Shown here piece after piece: positions 1 to 13,880 of a stretch of DNA of 64,000 nucleotides. Source of the stretch: Enoplosus armatus (taxonomy: Eukaryota > Chordata > Actinopteri > Centrarchiformes > Enoplosidae). The notes under the pieces are model-generated. The model saw nothing but the letters and a program-made list of their open reading frames with translations. It was not told the DNA's origin and did not search any database. Position 1 is the first letter of the stretch, and each line of letters begins with the position of its first letter. A program made the translations under genes and the position numbers. Location of the stretch: the NCBI RefSeq assembly GCF_043641665.1, contig NC_092182.1:20645241-20709240 (forward strand), written 5' to 3'.

Positions 1-1999
1 TAGTGGCTGTTCCACAGGTTAATTAGTGCCTCATTTGCCAGTTCACCGACACAAATTAAGGGAAAAGAATTCAAGTGAGGAAACATAACCCAGCCAACTG
101 GATACACACTCACCCACTGTGCATTTTCTACCCCATTATTTCTCATCAGGAGCTTCAGTACATGGCTTCTTCTAGTTAAATATATTTATATATTTTTTTT
201 TTTTTCTGTACTGTATCTTGTCTCTGTTGTTGTGTGGTAGCATACACCAGCCTGCTGCACACTCCACAAAGCAGGTCAGCGTGGAACCCTTGCCCAGGGG
301 TAGCATGACATTATACCAAGCGGCGGCGGAGCAGGTCACCCCTCCCCCGGGGATGCGCGGGGATGCGGCTGCGGAGCATTCGTCCTGACATTTGGAGAGC
401 AGGTGGATGACACAATGGTGGACGGAGATAGCGAGTAGAGGGAGATTGAGATGGAGATGTGGGGCTGTTTGAGATGCACTGTGGGGATGACAGGGGTCAG
501 CTCGCCCCATCTCCCGGTGGCAGCTACCGAGATTAGAAAACCATCAAACGTCCTCTACTATACGCATCTGAATGGCAGCTGTATAGATGAGCCATGAGTG
601 GCTGCGTGTGGCCTTGGTTGTATCCTCTGTGTGTGTGGTTGTGTAGCCAGTGGAGGGGAGCAGGGGGATAGTATATGTGCCGAGAGAATGTCAATAGTTT
701 TATTCACATGCTTAGAGGAAATCAAAGTTCACTCCTGAGCTTGTTCTTTTTATCATGTGTGTAATGTTATGGTGATAAAAATTTGAAATGTGTTTTTATA
801 CATCTGCTACGTTTACAAGTTCAAAGGGAAATTCTGGTTTTGTACAACCTACGAGGCCTATTTTTGTAGTTTTGACCGTCATTATTATCAACAAGTGAAT
901 TGCCTGTGACATTGCTGAAAAGATGTCCAACGGGGAAACAAACACAAGCAGTCACTGATCTGAAAGAGAAAGATTGGTGAAAATAGTACACAAACTGTCT
1001 CTTCTTTTTTTTTACTTTCACCTACCGCACATAAGCTCAATTTATGCTTTTCGTGTGTCTACATAAGCTCCTTCTATACAGCCTCGCCGTTTTGTATGAA
1101 ACATGCGAACATGGAATTTGGGGGGGGCATTGTTCCACCGTTAAGCCGGCAGGGGAGGTAGTAACAGAGCCGTATCAATGGGCGAGCCAGCTCACTACAC
1201 GCCAATGCTGCTGTGTTACACGTCACGCCTCTTTTTCTCCTGGAAACATTGTTTGGGTCAGTGTAAAAAAGCAAAGCCGGCGTAATGACGGGTCTTCATT
1301 ATGGCAGCGTTGTGGGATCTCTGTTTAAAAAGGGCTATAGTGTCCCCATAGCTGCAAGGCTCGGTGTTATCGGCACATGTCTGCTCGGATGTGTGTAAAA
1401 AGGTCCGCCTGTGCAGATGCAAATAAAAGCAAGTGTGTCAGCTGTCCGCCCTGTTGATCATGTCTATTTTGGAGTATATCAAGATCTTTACCGTTATAGT
1501 GCACGTATGCAGTTTTTTTTGTGCAGTGAGGGATTACTTGACAATAACTGACAGCATTCAGACCAGTAGCTGGAAGGTTACTAGTAATTGTGACAATATA
1601 CATATATGATAGTTCATCAGACTAATTTGTAATCCTATTTGTGTGCTCATTTTCTGCCTTGGCCTATACATTTGATAAAATCATCATCTGTAGAAATGCA
1701 TCTTGCCGGGAATCACAGGTTTAGATAACCTGGATAAACAGTTGGCTTGTTTATAACCTGTCTGATCGACCACATTGTTGCCGTGTTCCCAGATCGATTG
1801 CGTTTGTGAATACAACGTTATTATAGAAATGATGGCCAAGATGCAACTTGTAATAAAAAAAAAAATTGGACTAAATCTCTACCTACATTAAGGTCAATCC
1901 ACATGTGATCTGGGTTTTCAAGCAAACGCTGACCGGGACAATGGCTTCGAGTGAAATCTGTCTCTGTGTTTCACTGTGGCATACAGGACTCATACTGTG
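1..1999. other. Non-coding, no gene recognised (upstream flank or intron of the TAFA gene)
   Basis: No ORF here resembles a known protein. The block from 290 to 660 is relatively GC-rich and complex, with several CG dinucleotides. The block 1120-1390 is also CG-richer than its surroundings (gccggc occurs twice) and may be a fragment of an interspersed repeat. Neither shows exon structure I can defend. The rest is ordinary AT-rich intergenic or intronic sequence. Confidence 0.5.
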
Positions 2000-2335
2000 T
2001 CAGAATCAGATACGCCAGCAGTCCTCCATCTCCATTCCCTCTCTAATTACAGCTCAAATGTAAACCCATTATCCCTCGCCACATTATGAGTTACCTCTAG
2101 CTATTCTGAAACTCAAAGAAATGAGGATTTTTGGATTCTGATAGAAATCGAAGGAGAGCCTGGTGATAACGATTTCAGCTGATGAATGCAATTAGTGGAG
2201 AAGTGCTAACAGCATGGCAGTAATTGGGTCTTACAAACTAAAAGCCTGCCCTTACCCAGCAATTAGAGCAACCTCCTTTAAAGTTAGTCAATTGTATTGC
2301 TGTTAATGGTCCATGCTTGGTTGAAGCTCAGCACA
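2000..2335. promoter_or_regulatory. Candidate conserved non-coding element
   Basis: This is complex, non-repetitive sequence with a run of homeodomain-type cores: CTAATTAC near 2043, CAATTAG near 2189, GTAATTG near 2220, CAATTAG near 2260, and a CAATTG near 2290. It has no simple repeat, no TE signature and no ORF. This texture is typical of vertebrate developmental enhancers, but conservation cannot be tested here, so the call is inference. Confidence 0.3.
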
Positions 2336-3435
2336 AGGAGGTACAGTCCCCTTTCAAATTGGCCACTGCTCTGTTCTTTGTCACAGGGTTTCCGTGCTCG
2401 GTTGAAATTTTAATGTGTTGAAGAATTCTTGAAGTGATTAATTTGTTAGTGATGGTGATTCACTGCTCTACAGACTGTGTTATATGAGAGGCTGTTTGAT
2501 GCATGTTGCTACATAACATTAACTTTGGAATTAGTAACTTATTACAGTTTGTGTCATAAAGAAGAAATAGTGCCATCGTTCAGCTTTGAAACATATTGTT
2601 CCTATGCTCTGGTAGTGTTGCTAATATTAAAAGAAGGAGGGGGAAAGCAGTATGCTTTTAACTCTGATGCAGTCTCTTTTTCATGTTTTAATACTACGAA
2701 TAATCAGCAGGCTCATGATTCAAATCAATGAGCTCACAATGAAATCAATACACAGTGAGTCCATAGAAAGGTCAGTCTTTGCCATCTCTTCTATTTGCAT
2801 ACTGTATATACGCACAAATATGTTTGTATTCTGTATTTTTTGAATTTACAATTCATCTTTGCTCTTTCTTTACTTGACCACGTTAATTCTTCTGCAGACC
2901 TATCGTCTATACCATGTCAATTGACGTTTGAGCTCATTAATATGAATCCCATGTCCTGTGCACTATATATGTCACTCAAATACTGTGGTGGTTTGCATCC
3001 GTCTTTAGGATACAAACCACAAAACAGTAAAAACATGATACATGAAATTAAAAATGAAATGACTGCATCAGAGCAATAGCTGTCCTCCTCCGAGCACCTC
3101 ACTAAAATAGGTGTAGTTGTTTTCTAGTACCTAGAAGTTTCCCTCATTCTCATATGGGTCATATAAGAGTCTTACAGTAATATGTTACTGTTCAAACAAT
3201 CACATTGTCTATTTACAAAACATGCCAGGTGACTTAACATTGACAGGCATGACATGACATACATACAGTGAGACAAGCATTACATTACAAAGACCCAGAC
3301 AGAAGAAAGGTCATGAGTGCAAGATGGTGGTTGTTGCAGGGATGTGGTGCGTATGCAGTTTATTATGATCTAGATTTCTTTTTAGGAAGGAGGAAAGCAT
3401 GTGTATACAATTAAGATAAAAATATAATAGATAAA

Positions 3436-3454
3436 GGGGGGGGGGGGGGGGGGG
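3436..3454 (+). repeat. Poly-G tract, 19 G
   Basis: An uninterrupted run of 19 G on the + strand, between ataaa and tttgga. Such tracts can form quadruplexes and are a frequent source of length errors in assembly. Confidence 0.95.
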
Positions 3455-3921
3455 TTTGGATAAAGAAAAATATTATAGATTAATAGAAGCAGACAGATGC
3501 TGGGCAGATGTGTTTTAAAGGTGATGCAGTTAGTTAAACGTTATGTTGAAGAAAAAACTGTATTTGCCCAAAGACAAAGAAAAAAATAACATGTACAGGA
3601 AAAAACTTTAGGTAAAAGTTTGTACAATAATTTGATGCTGTGGTGACGAGGGCGTGGGTTGGTTGTTCGGACTTCTCCCAGCACCATGCAGCACCGAAGA
3701 ATATTTTGTTTAGGAATGAAAAAAAAATCTCTTCATCCTCCCGATTTTTGTCAATGAAGTAGTAGCAGCATGTATACCAGCATGGAATCACGGATTACAC
3801 GTTTGCCTCTCTGATGTCTACTTCCATAGAATAATTCGAGCTCACACATACTGAATGAGCCGCCGTAGGCTGTAAGAATTGTACATGTAAATGCTTACGA
3901 CTACAAGTGTTTTCTGGAGTG

Positions 3922-3940
3922 GCACACACACACACACACA
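3922..3940 (+). repeat. (CA)n microsatellite
   Basis: About nine CA units after ggagtgg. A plain short dinucleotide repeat. Confidence 0.9.
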
Positions 3941-5934
3941 GTATATGTCTACAGAGCGTATCATAGCAGTTTTAATGGCTCGGCTGGGATGTCTGAGTCG
4001 TGATGGAAACAGAAGCAGGCAGGTGCAGCCATACTTAAAGAAGCCTAAGACGTGTTAGTACAGGACCAGTCAGATGGAGGACAGAAAGAAAGCCAGGAAA
4101 AGATAATAGTATATCCACCAAAGTATTTAACTTTTAGGGAAGGTTTTCAAGTAAAAGGGGACACACTTATATATAGCAGTGCGACCTTCACACCTATTGT
4201 CATCTACACCGTCAAGTTCAGTATAGTAGGGCATCTAAACTAGTGCATCAAAGTTCAACATGCAGCATTTTCGTATAAAGCAGGTGCCACACAGGAAATG
4301 GTTCTAAGCTGATGGCCTGAGCAGATTGTATTGGTAGTTTGAGGGGTTTACAAATTCACTCTTGACCACAGTGATTGACTCTCAGACTGATCTGAGGTGC
4401 CCCTATCTTATCAAACATATTTGATATTTGCAACCTGATGTCTGGACGGTTCCTGTGGTGCACAGAGATTACAGACTTCAAAGAGCAATGGCCACCTGCC
4501 GAGAGTCTACCGTGAGTTCAGGCAGAAGATTAAAAAATAAAAGTTAGAAAGACGCAAGAAATGTGTCTCTTTCTGGTATGCTCCTAGTTACAAGTTACAA
4601 AAGGTGAAATGGTGGTTGATTAATTAGGACTCAGTCCTTTGAACTTGAAAAGCCTGAAGTGTTAACCTTAATACCAGTATCCAAATCAACTTTACTCAAA
4701 GTGCCTGATTCGTAGTCCAGTGAAGTCTTGTCAGTTAATTAAGAGAGCATATTTAATAACTAAAAATACAGATACGTGCTTTACAGAGAAGTTAAATGTA
4801 CCTTTAACCAGAGAGAGTTGAAGGGGCGGGAGCAGAGGGAGCGACATTAGGCAAAGATACGACGTGAGGTGAAAGGGACAGGTGCTGCCAGTGTTCTAAA
4901 AATAACAGGAAGTTAGTTATTGTAGTTTGGCTCAACAGCAAGGTCAACAGTAGCAACAGTGGCTGTGACACACATAAACCCCAAGCGCCAGATTGCTGCA
5001 ATGTGCGTAAAACATCATAACTTAGTTGAACCTGAACAGATGCCATGATACACATATTATATTCAGTTCAGAGTTTCTGATGTCCATTGTGATCAAATGT
5101 TAACAAAATCGCTTCTTCTAACTCCAGAACTTGCCTGAGAGTCATCACATTTTGAAGTTTTCTTCAGTATCACAGTAATCCAGTGATAGTTGTCGGTTAA
5201 TTCATGGGCACATTGCAAACAGAAACTGCTAATGGCTAATTCGGCATAGTTTTAATAGTGACAATTTGCCAAAATGTAAGTAAATACAGGCTAAAGAAAT
5301 GGGTTGTAGTTGTAGCCTACAGTGTAACTCACTGAATCCATGGCAATATTGTGCTTCCTGTTTACATCCCCTGGTTTGGATAAATAAACTCTAAGCAAAA
5401 GAACAATATTCTAACAGCTTGCTTTGAGACATGTAACGTGTTCGTCATGATCAACTGAAATTCATCTTATGGCTTTCCTTTTTCCCTCTGAGGGCTGGTT
5501 GTTGGAGCTCTGCCGTCATTAAGACCGTTGAAGGCTTTCCAACAGCTCGACATCTGTCTCTAAATTGGCATATAGTATTATTTCAAGATGTGTGAGAACA
5601 TGTTCGGGAAAGTTTAATGTCCTCTCTTAACACTAATTCCTTGTACTTACTATTATAGATTTGCAGCCCCCCCAATCGTAAATATAACACATTTGCCTTA
5701 ACAACTGTCCCCGGAAACCTTTTTCCCATGCAGTTTGATAATATAAATCCTAACCGACATTTATGAGTGCTCATCTGTAGTCAGGCGATGTTGAGAAGGA
5801 AGTCAGAGAGAAACTCGTCAGCCGTTCAGCCTTGGGTAGTTTCCTTTTTTATTTTAAAGTAATGCTAACGCTATGGCCTGGTAGTTATTCACTAGAGGCT
5901 GGATACTGACTGAATAAAGTGAAATATAAGCTTC

Positions 5935-6420
5935 TAAAATGCAGTCTATCAATTGCTTGCCTCCATCTTCCGGCTGCGCTCCATGACTTTTCGCCTTCTG
6001 GCTCACATCTCCCCAGGAATGAAGTGCAGTGCAGAGTGTCCACATCGGACCATAAAAACAGCAACCGAGGCTGAGCATCAAGTTTATGTGAATGGACTGG
6101 AGCATAAAATGTAATGGGTGGAACCATTGGAGTTCTCCTGAAATGGCTTTTTTAAAAGGTTTGTCGACATATTTTTCAGCAAGATGGTCTATTAAAAAGA
6201 GGAACATTTATATTGAGCTGTCAGTGAGTGGACAGGTCAGATGCTCCTTTAATAGTGTCCTCGGGCGGCCCGCAATTCAACAGGGAATCAGTGCCGGTGG
6301 CTGCCTCACCACTAACGAGATAATATTGTTTTCCAGGGCGAGGTTTGATTTAGAGCAGTTAAATATACCTCTCAGTTAACAGCACTGTTAATGTAATTAC
6401 ATGACAGTTTGATTTAGAGG
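5935..6420. promoter_or_regulatory. Candidate conserved non-coding element
   Basis: A 0.5-kb block of complex sequence without repeats. Features include a long central purine/pyrimidine-balanced part, AACCATTGG near 6121, a TTTAAAAGG/TATTAAAAAG pair (6150-6200), TAATGTAATTACATGAC near 6389, and two copies of the short motif GTTTGATTTAGAG (near 6345 and 6408). Overlapping ORFs on both strands lack protein motifs. Enhancer-like texture is the only basis, so the call is tentative. Confidence 0.28.
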
Positions 6421-9400
6421 AGAATGATCTTTGATCCTCAGCTATGAGTCATTTGAAGAAAATCATTCTTCGTATTTTCAGACTGCGCTCGTTGCTCTAC
6501 TTTTAACGTCGTCTGTCGTCTCCTTCGTTTAATGGAGATGGATCCGTCTGCGGTTCAGATCAGTGTGGTTCCGTCATTGTTACAGAAATGTACAGTTTAA
6601 CTGGGGACCCTCATCCCCTTTTAGTTGCACCAACCCTCCATGTTTCATGACACTGTGCCTGTCACTCAACTCTGAAAGGCATCAGTGGAATCTGCTCAAG
6701 ATGAAAAACATGGGAATCCAGTTGGAGAGCAGAGATGGCAGCCGTTTAGAGCAGACATGACATCTGCTTGACAGATAACCAGCATGTGTGCATGTCAGAT
6801 GAGATACCAGAGACAGGAGTAGAGGATCTCTGGCTTCTCTTTTGTCTCTGTGGAGACCAACACAGTCATGGTGAAGCTGGGCATGGAGCGCTACAGAAAA
6901 TCCACTTTCAGTCATGCTCTAATATGATGTTATACAGGTTATTGTAAACCATGGATCTAAATTACTAATATTATGTTAACAAAGCAAAGTCAAATGCCAT
7001 TCATCCAAAATGAATGAAATGAAAACGGCTTACTTATTTAAAGGAGGTCTTATTCACATATGTCAGAACCTCTGGATTCTCCGTCTTTTAAAGCGACTAC
7101 CAGGAGTTTTGGACTCTTGCGGAGTTTGGCAGCCCCCTGGACTGAAGCTGTACCGTAGCCATGATAATTATGTTCATAGAAAGCTCATTTGTGTTAGGAA
7201 ATATGTGTTGTAGGAAATGTAATGCTGCAGAAATTATGTTTTCAAATACAAGGAAATGCTTTATTGAACATATCTGCAAAGTCTACACTGTCAACACATC
7301 CAAAAGCATTTTTACGTTGATGTTGATGTTTTGGCAACTCAAAGCTCTTGGTTAAGGAAATATTTCGATCTTGGTTAAATATTGAAGCTTGAACCGCGAG
7401 ATGGAACCCACTGACGTTTTCAATATTTAAGTAAGACCATGTTCTTTCCCTAACTTTAAAGGTATCTTGTGGAGTTTGTGGAGCAATTATACTTCCACCG
7501 AAACATATTTGGCAAATCATTTTAGTATAAAAAAAATGTGTAGAAGGAAGAGTTGGCTATTAGCATTATTGCTCTCTCTCCCCCCAGTCATCCGTAACCT
7601 TTAGCCATATGTGTGTTCTGAAAAGAGAGGGACAGTTTCGAAAAAATAGTTTTTCTGCACGATGTGTGCTAATGACACAGGCTAATGTACTGTGTCTCTA
7701 GTTGTGTCCATGTGAGATTAATATTGTGCCATAAAGAAGTATTGCAAATAGAAATAGTCTTAATGCGGATGGTCTCATTTGCCTTTGATGGCTATAAAGA
7801 AAAAAATGCCCTGGGATTGGTAACAGAAACACTGCAGCAATTCAGTTTTTACATTCACACAGACATTTGTAAGAGTTTTAAATCAATGTTGCCATATATT
7901 CAGACCGGTTGACGTCAATTAAATTCCAAGTAGCACAGAAAACAACTCAATAAATGCAATAAAAAAAGAACTTTTTTGCCCAGTTGCATCAGAATGACAA
8001 TTTCAGGCCATTTTGAAGTAATGTCTTTTTTTTCTCCTTTTCATATTATTGCACATATCAGTGCACGAGACAAGATAATACAGTACAGAGACGTGCAGCA
8101 GTCTCTGCTAACAAGAATGACCATAGAGGTGATTTCTAATTCCCTTCCAAAATAAAACATTTGACCATTAGTTAATGTTCTCCATGGTAACATTACAACA
8201 AGAACATATAAGCCAAAGCATGACACTTCATCTAGTGATGGTCCATAAAATCAAATGGTAATTACAGCTAGATATTAAGTTTGCAGCCCTTTCCTTCTAA
8301 TATTTAGAGAATGTTTCCAAATCTGAATGTAGATCAAAATACATGTTGAGATAGTCAATCATGGGATACGTGAGCCAGACTGTTTTCATTCAAGTACTTG
8401 CTGTAGATGAGAAAACTGTAGAAAAACGCCCTATATTGTACCATGTCTTGCACCGTTAAGATGAGATGATGAAAAATGCACATACAGTGTTATACGCTAA
8501 AAGCGGCAGAAAATCATATGTGATGAAATGAGAAAGAGACTATAATGGTTCGCTGATGGTGTGTCTGAACATCCCTTATTACATTTTCAGCGACTGTCTA
8601 GAGAATGAGTAACCGTGTCAAGACAACACTTTCTTCGCAGAAGGCTTTGAGTCTGTGTATAAGTCTTTTCTGTGCCTCTCTGCCGCTGCTGTCCCTGGTT
8701 TAATAACTTCAGTAGCCTTTCACTTATAAGGCTGTATGATTCCTTGAGGGACTCCAATTGATCAGTCAGTGGTGGGCTCTAACATCTTGGCAGCCAGATG
8801 AATGGTACTGACATGGACTTCATCTAAACCACTAAAGCATACACTGGGGGAATGTGGGAGCCCACTCATCTGTTTCTATATTCTTTCTCTCTAAAGATCG
8901 TCCTCAGCGAGTAAAAGATTAAAAAAAAGAAAAGAAAAATGCTACCAGGAAACTGTCCTATGAGAATAAAGACAGATGAGCAAGCAATACTCACACTTTA
9001 TTTTAGTAAGTGAAAGTAGTATGATCTCATGTTGCAGTTGGTTGGTTTGAGAATAACTTACTTTAGTACTCTAACACATTATTCTTTAAATTAAGTAACT
9101 AAATTGCCGTCGCTGAAAGGCTCATTTTTGGATGTAGCTAACAGCTAGGCAACAGTTGATCCTTAACGTTTGCCATATCTCTACAATCTAGGAGGAGAAT
9201 AAAATGTTATCGTGCTAAATATTCATCATGGACAAAAATATGGGAGTAACATGCAGGTTGACAAATATTTCCCTTGAAGCTAAACTCCTGCTTCAGTCTC
9301 TCTCTCTCTCTCTCTCGATTATTTTTCTTGGGTCTTGCTCGGCCTGATTGTCAGCTCAGCAGGTTTACAGCTGGATGGAAATGAGTCAATCTTTTCTGAA

Positions 9401-12400
9401 TACGGTAATCTCATTAAACACTGGTCTGGTGAGATTTCGCTTCATGTTTCTCACCAGGCAAGATGAATAAATGTTTCCCAAACCAATACCTCAGTGTGTC
9501 TCTGGTTTACAGCCACATTAACAGACTTTTTTAATGTGGCCATTTGAATTGTTTTACCTGGAACTATTTTTAACAGCCACTCACATTTCCTTTTAATGAG
9601 TGTTTTGGCTGTGTGAAACTGGCAGCTGTGGTCCTTTAAGCATCACAGGCTCAGCTTTACCTGGAAAATATGCTGCAGTTAGTTGTGTCCAGCATGTAAA
9701 GGCTTTTGAGTTGACCAAAATGGGTTATCAGCATCTGGAGCAAACAGTATGATTTGAATCATTACTAATTCATAGGGTGTCTCCATTGTATGGCCTACAA
9801 CCTCTATTTTTATGGCTGCTGCTGTTGGCGCGGTCTGGGCCTGTGGCCAGGACGTGACTCTGTTTTCAGTGTCTTGATCTGCCTCTGCATTTACCGACTG
9901 AAAAAGGCCGGCTGGCGGCACGCTGCGTGAGGCCGGATTGAAACAGAAAATACAAACTGTATATTTTACTCTCTGTCCTTCTGTGGTGAAAGCCTACTGA
10001 TGCCGGACTTGTTGCTTCATGCCTCAGTGGATAAAGAAGTTTGTTTCCTGTCAGGCTAATACATCTGTTCATGTCAACAAGGCGGTCAAGACGTAGCATT
10101 TGATTTGACGTTGATTCGACTGAACATTTTTGGGCACTCGATTCAGCCTCCCCTGATTGGTCACTGAGGTCTGTCAAGTGCGCTTGTTTGGATCTCTGCA
10201 CTTGGTGTCCAGATGAACAGGTTCTTGATTAGTGTGTATTTAATAAGTGACTTGTTGTAAATTGCTGTGTAATTGGTTCAATTATTCGAATGTTTAAGCT
10301 GAAATGTACTTCAGTAATTATGTTTTTTTTTCTTCCATACAAGCTTGGCTCCCCGAGTAGGTGTGAAGATGTGAGTGTACACAGCTGAGAACAGTATAAA
10401 TCCGGTCTGTGATTCACTGTGTATGGATTCCTCTGTGTTTCGAAACACAATCATTGAAAAATAAATCATATTGTGCTTCATATTTTTCTCTTATCAGTGT
10501 TTCTGTTGCATCAGAGTGGTGTAGCTAACTATGAAATAGCCTTATCTGAATATTTCCCTGTCTGAGGTTATTAATGATATTTATTTTCTTACCTGTCATG
10601 TTGCAGTTCCTTGATGAATTCAAACATTTACATCCACTGAGCATCTTGAAGAAAACTCAGCAGATTTCGCTAAACAATCCTGAGATCCTGAGTGCACAGT
10701 ATACGTTAAATTTGTGGTACGATGCGGTATGATGAGACTCCATCAGTCTCTGCTCCCAGCCAAGAAATAGGTCTTTTTTCACACTTTCCTGTATTGCATT
10801 TTTTTGTTTTTTATTGACTTTCAGATGGAGATAAACAGTGTGTGTGTGATGTGTGTGATAAGCTGATATTGATCTGCCAATGTATGCTCTAATATATGTG
10901 TGATGAAACAGCACTTTCACTGTGGTTGGAAACACACTTCTGCTATCGAAAAGTGTTGATTGGGTTCCGCAGGTCTTACCTGTTAAGTTGATAATCACTG
11001 ATGCCGTCGAACTTTAATTGATTTGGATTTACAGTTACCATGTTATATCAGCAACAGCGAGGAGGAAAAGGTTTGCGAAAGTACCACTAAATGCTCTGCC
11101 ATTTCCAATATAGCTGTACATTTATGGATGTCAACTTTAATGAGTGCTTTGTGATGCTGAAGTACTTGCTTTTTTAAGGACGTTCTGTCTCTGCTTTCAG
11201 TTTGCAGTCTTGCAGTTGTACCATGGTGTTTTACCACCTGTCTTACCGAGGCATTTAGTCTCATATTGAGCCTTCATACGTTTTATTTTAAAACAAGAAA
11301 GTATTCTGCCAGTACCATTTGATAATATGTCTCCAGGTATATTTTCAAGAAATGAGCAATTTTGAAATGATTCTTACCACAATTGGTGCACTAATAAAAT
11401 TACTCTATTCCAGGAATTCATACATAATTTCACCCCAATGACAGACTCTTTTTAGGACTTTTAACAGAATACCTCCTCAGTGTCACAGTATATCCTGTGC
11501 ATTATATTTGGCACATGAAGTATTTCTGATTGCTTGTTGTGTTCGATGAAGTCTCCTTGTCAGCATTAGAGTGAACATGAACCGCTGTTTTTCATGTATC
11601 CCCTGTTGTGCTTCTATTACTGTATCTTGTGCTTGACTGGCCAGGTGAGGCTGATACAACCAGTCATGCAGCTGACAGCTGGAACAGTGTGTTGTTCTTG
11701 ATGCCTCCCTACCTGCATGTTAGATCAATTGTTTGATTGCTGTAGAAGCTGAAAGTAACCTGTGGCTTCGCTCTAACCTGCATGATTAGCTCTTTGATAA
11801 GGACAACAGGAGAGCACTTTAGGTTCAATCTTCAGTGAAATTTGTTATGGGCTTTATGAGATCAGGCATAATTTATTTTGAGTTATAGGGCAATTTACAT
11901 CCTACTTTTAACGTATATGAGGCCTATATAAGTGAAGCGTTTTGCAGAGGTTATCTTCAAAACACTGTTCTTACATTAAAAATACATATTTAGTGTCAGA
12001 CTGACCTTGGATCTATAGTCTGTCGTATATTTCTGTAATTGAGAAAATCTCACTTTCATAATATTCATTCAAGTTTAAACAGTGCTATTAATAAAACCCA
12101 TCCAAGTATCTTTATTAGTATTTTATTGTGAGTGAATGTGACTGACAGCTGTTGAATTAAACAGATGTGTCTTGTAGCTTGAATTTGTTCAGTTTTGAAA
12201 TACAAAAACATGTTGAAAACAAAATGCCTACCAAATGTAAGGATGCAAATTTACCCATGAACACATTTATAAATAGAGTCAAGGGAAATGGTTCTCTATC
12301 TCCTGCTAACTCCTGCATGATAAATGCGAGATCAAGTCAAAGAGAGTGCAGCAGGCAATGTGACAGGTAAAATAAGCACATTGAAAGGAGAGAAAGTCTG

Positions 12401-12950
12401 TTGTGTCAGAGGATCCACACACACATTGTAAAGTCTTATTATATAAATGCCCGGTACCCTCATTAAAGTAATGACAGGTTTATATTTTCTACTGTGTTGT
12501 GTAGTTCACAGTGTTTGACACACAGTAGTTTTATGAATGAAACCAACTGCTTGTCAGAAACATGCACATTTTTCAACCAGTTTCATTTAATCACCACTGT
12601 CTGAGTTTAGATTCATCGTTTGCTTTTAATATTCCAGCTGTTACATTTCACATACAAGAGCCACACCTGTCTCCTACACACTCATCACACAATAAGATCA
12701 AACAGATCTTGTCTGATTCCAATGCCACCGTTTGCGTTAAAAAGAAGACAGTTTCACTTTTATTTAAAACCTCTAAATATAGAATTTGTTATTAGGGTAA
12801 CTTTGGCAACCCCACAATCCTTTGTGCTTTACATCAGTTGCTTGTTCAAACCCCCTGCAGAGAGCAGAGAAGGAAAAATATGTATAAGGATGAATCAAAC
12901 CCATCGTTGGAGAAGAACATTGATATTGGACGATTCTGCGAAACGTCCAT
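6421..12950. other. Non-coding stretch, no gene recognised
   Basis: AT-rich sequence without convincing exons. It holds a (CT)n at 9297-9316. Complex blocks at about 9320-9670 and 11560-11830 look non-repetitive and could be regulatory, but carry no specific signature. The stretch 8605-8703 has a short ORF with a hydrophobic leucine-rich end (MSNRVKTT...), which was considered as a signal exon and rejected. Confidence 0.5.
9297..9316 (+). repeat. (TC)n microsatellite
   Basis: Ten TC units following cttcag. Confidence 0.9.
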
Positions 12951-12954
12951 TATG

Positions 12955-13150
12955 TTTAATGACAACATTTTTAACCTTCAATAATGGCAACCATGGTATG
13001 GTCATGGTTAGGTAAAGATTGTGGTTATGTAAAATAAAAAATGGTTAAGGTTAGGCAACTAAAACATGTGGCTAAGGTTAAGGAATGGCCATGCTAAAAG
13101 TGACAATAGGGTTAGGGTTAGAGTTAGATACAGGTATAGATACAGGTTTC
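12955..13150. repeat. Interspersed repeat rich in GGTTAAGGTTAGG
   Basis: The sequence carries ATGGTTAAGGTTAGGCAACT and then GGCTAAGGTTAAGG and AGGGTTAGGGTTAGAG. GGTTAAGGTTAGGCAACTAA is a hallmark of a repeat that I recognise as common in teleost genomes. The internal short TTAGG-like units make it look minisatellite-like. Boundaries are approximate. It is not telomeric, as the units are irregular. Confidence 0.55.
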
Positions 13151-13723
13151 GTGTTTTGTCACCCAGTCCTAATCCCAATCATGTAATGCTAGGAGACAAC
13201 CTGAGTCCTCTAAAACAAAAACTGAAACCGATGTAAGTATCTCATGTGTTCAGGTGTACAGCAGATGTTTTAAGGGTAGAAGAAGGCGAGTTTCCCTCTT
13301 TTCCCCTCCCTCCTGCTCTCTGCAGGTTCTGGTTGCTTATTGGCGTTTATCAATCAAGGATCGATGAATATGTTTGGAGTGTAGAGTGCTTTGCTTCAGA
13401 GTGATATTGATTGGCTGAAGGGTTGGGCCTTATGCCAGTTCTCATTAGTGGTCTCTGTCCTTTCACCTTTCTTTGTCTCTCATCTCTTCCTCCTGCTGAC
13501 GTGGGTGGCTGCTGATTCTAACTGATGACAGTCCTAAGTGCTTTAATAGAAATGTATTGATCACAGGTGTTGTGAGCCATTTACACAGCTGCCTGGACAC
13601 ACACACAGAAAAAACAGGCAGCCTCTCTCCTACATGTATGTGTTACACTTCACTTGATTCTCACACTCAGTTGCTCCCATTGATGCCATATAAAGAGCAT
13701 GGTTTGTACTGTGAACAGGGTGA

Positions 13724-13880
13724 CAGGGTGACCCTGGTGGTAAGGTAGACCATCTTACAACCAGAGAATCAGTGATTCAATGGTCCTTACCCCATTGTCA
13801 AAGTGTCCTTGAGCAAAACATTGACCTCTTAACAGCTGCAGCTCCCAAATGTATGCATTCATGTATGTTTGACTGGAAGG
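13724..13880 (+). mobile_element. Degenerate tRNA-derived SINE
   Basis: The block shares AAGTGTCCTTGAGCAA (near 13800) with the clearer SINE at 48722, preceded by a tRNA-like head: a box-A-like GACCCTGGTGGTAAGG and a box-B-like GTGATTCAATGGT. The order head, box B, then the cttgagcaa core is that of the common teleost tRNA-SINEs. It has diverged, so it is not an active copy. Confidence 0.55.

Larger units (their letters stand above)
2340..5890. other. Non-coding stretch, no gene recognised
   Basis: AT-rich sequence with stop codons in all frames. It contains a 19-base G run (3436-3454) and a short (CA)n (3922-3940). The ORFs inside it have no recognisable motifs. The stretch 5470-5560 is complex and slightly richer in CG than its surroundings, without further support. 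Confidence 0.5.

Noticed and set aside
8605..8703. Short ATG frame beginning MSNRVKTT with a leucine-rich hydrophobic end, as a possible TAFA signal exon
   Set aside because: The frame closes with TAA after 32 codons. The only in-phase GT (gtttaa) is a poor donor, and the sequence does not resemble the known TAFA2 N-terminus beyond the first residues.
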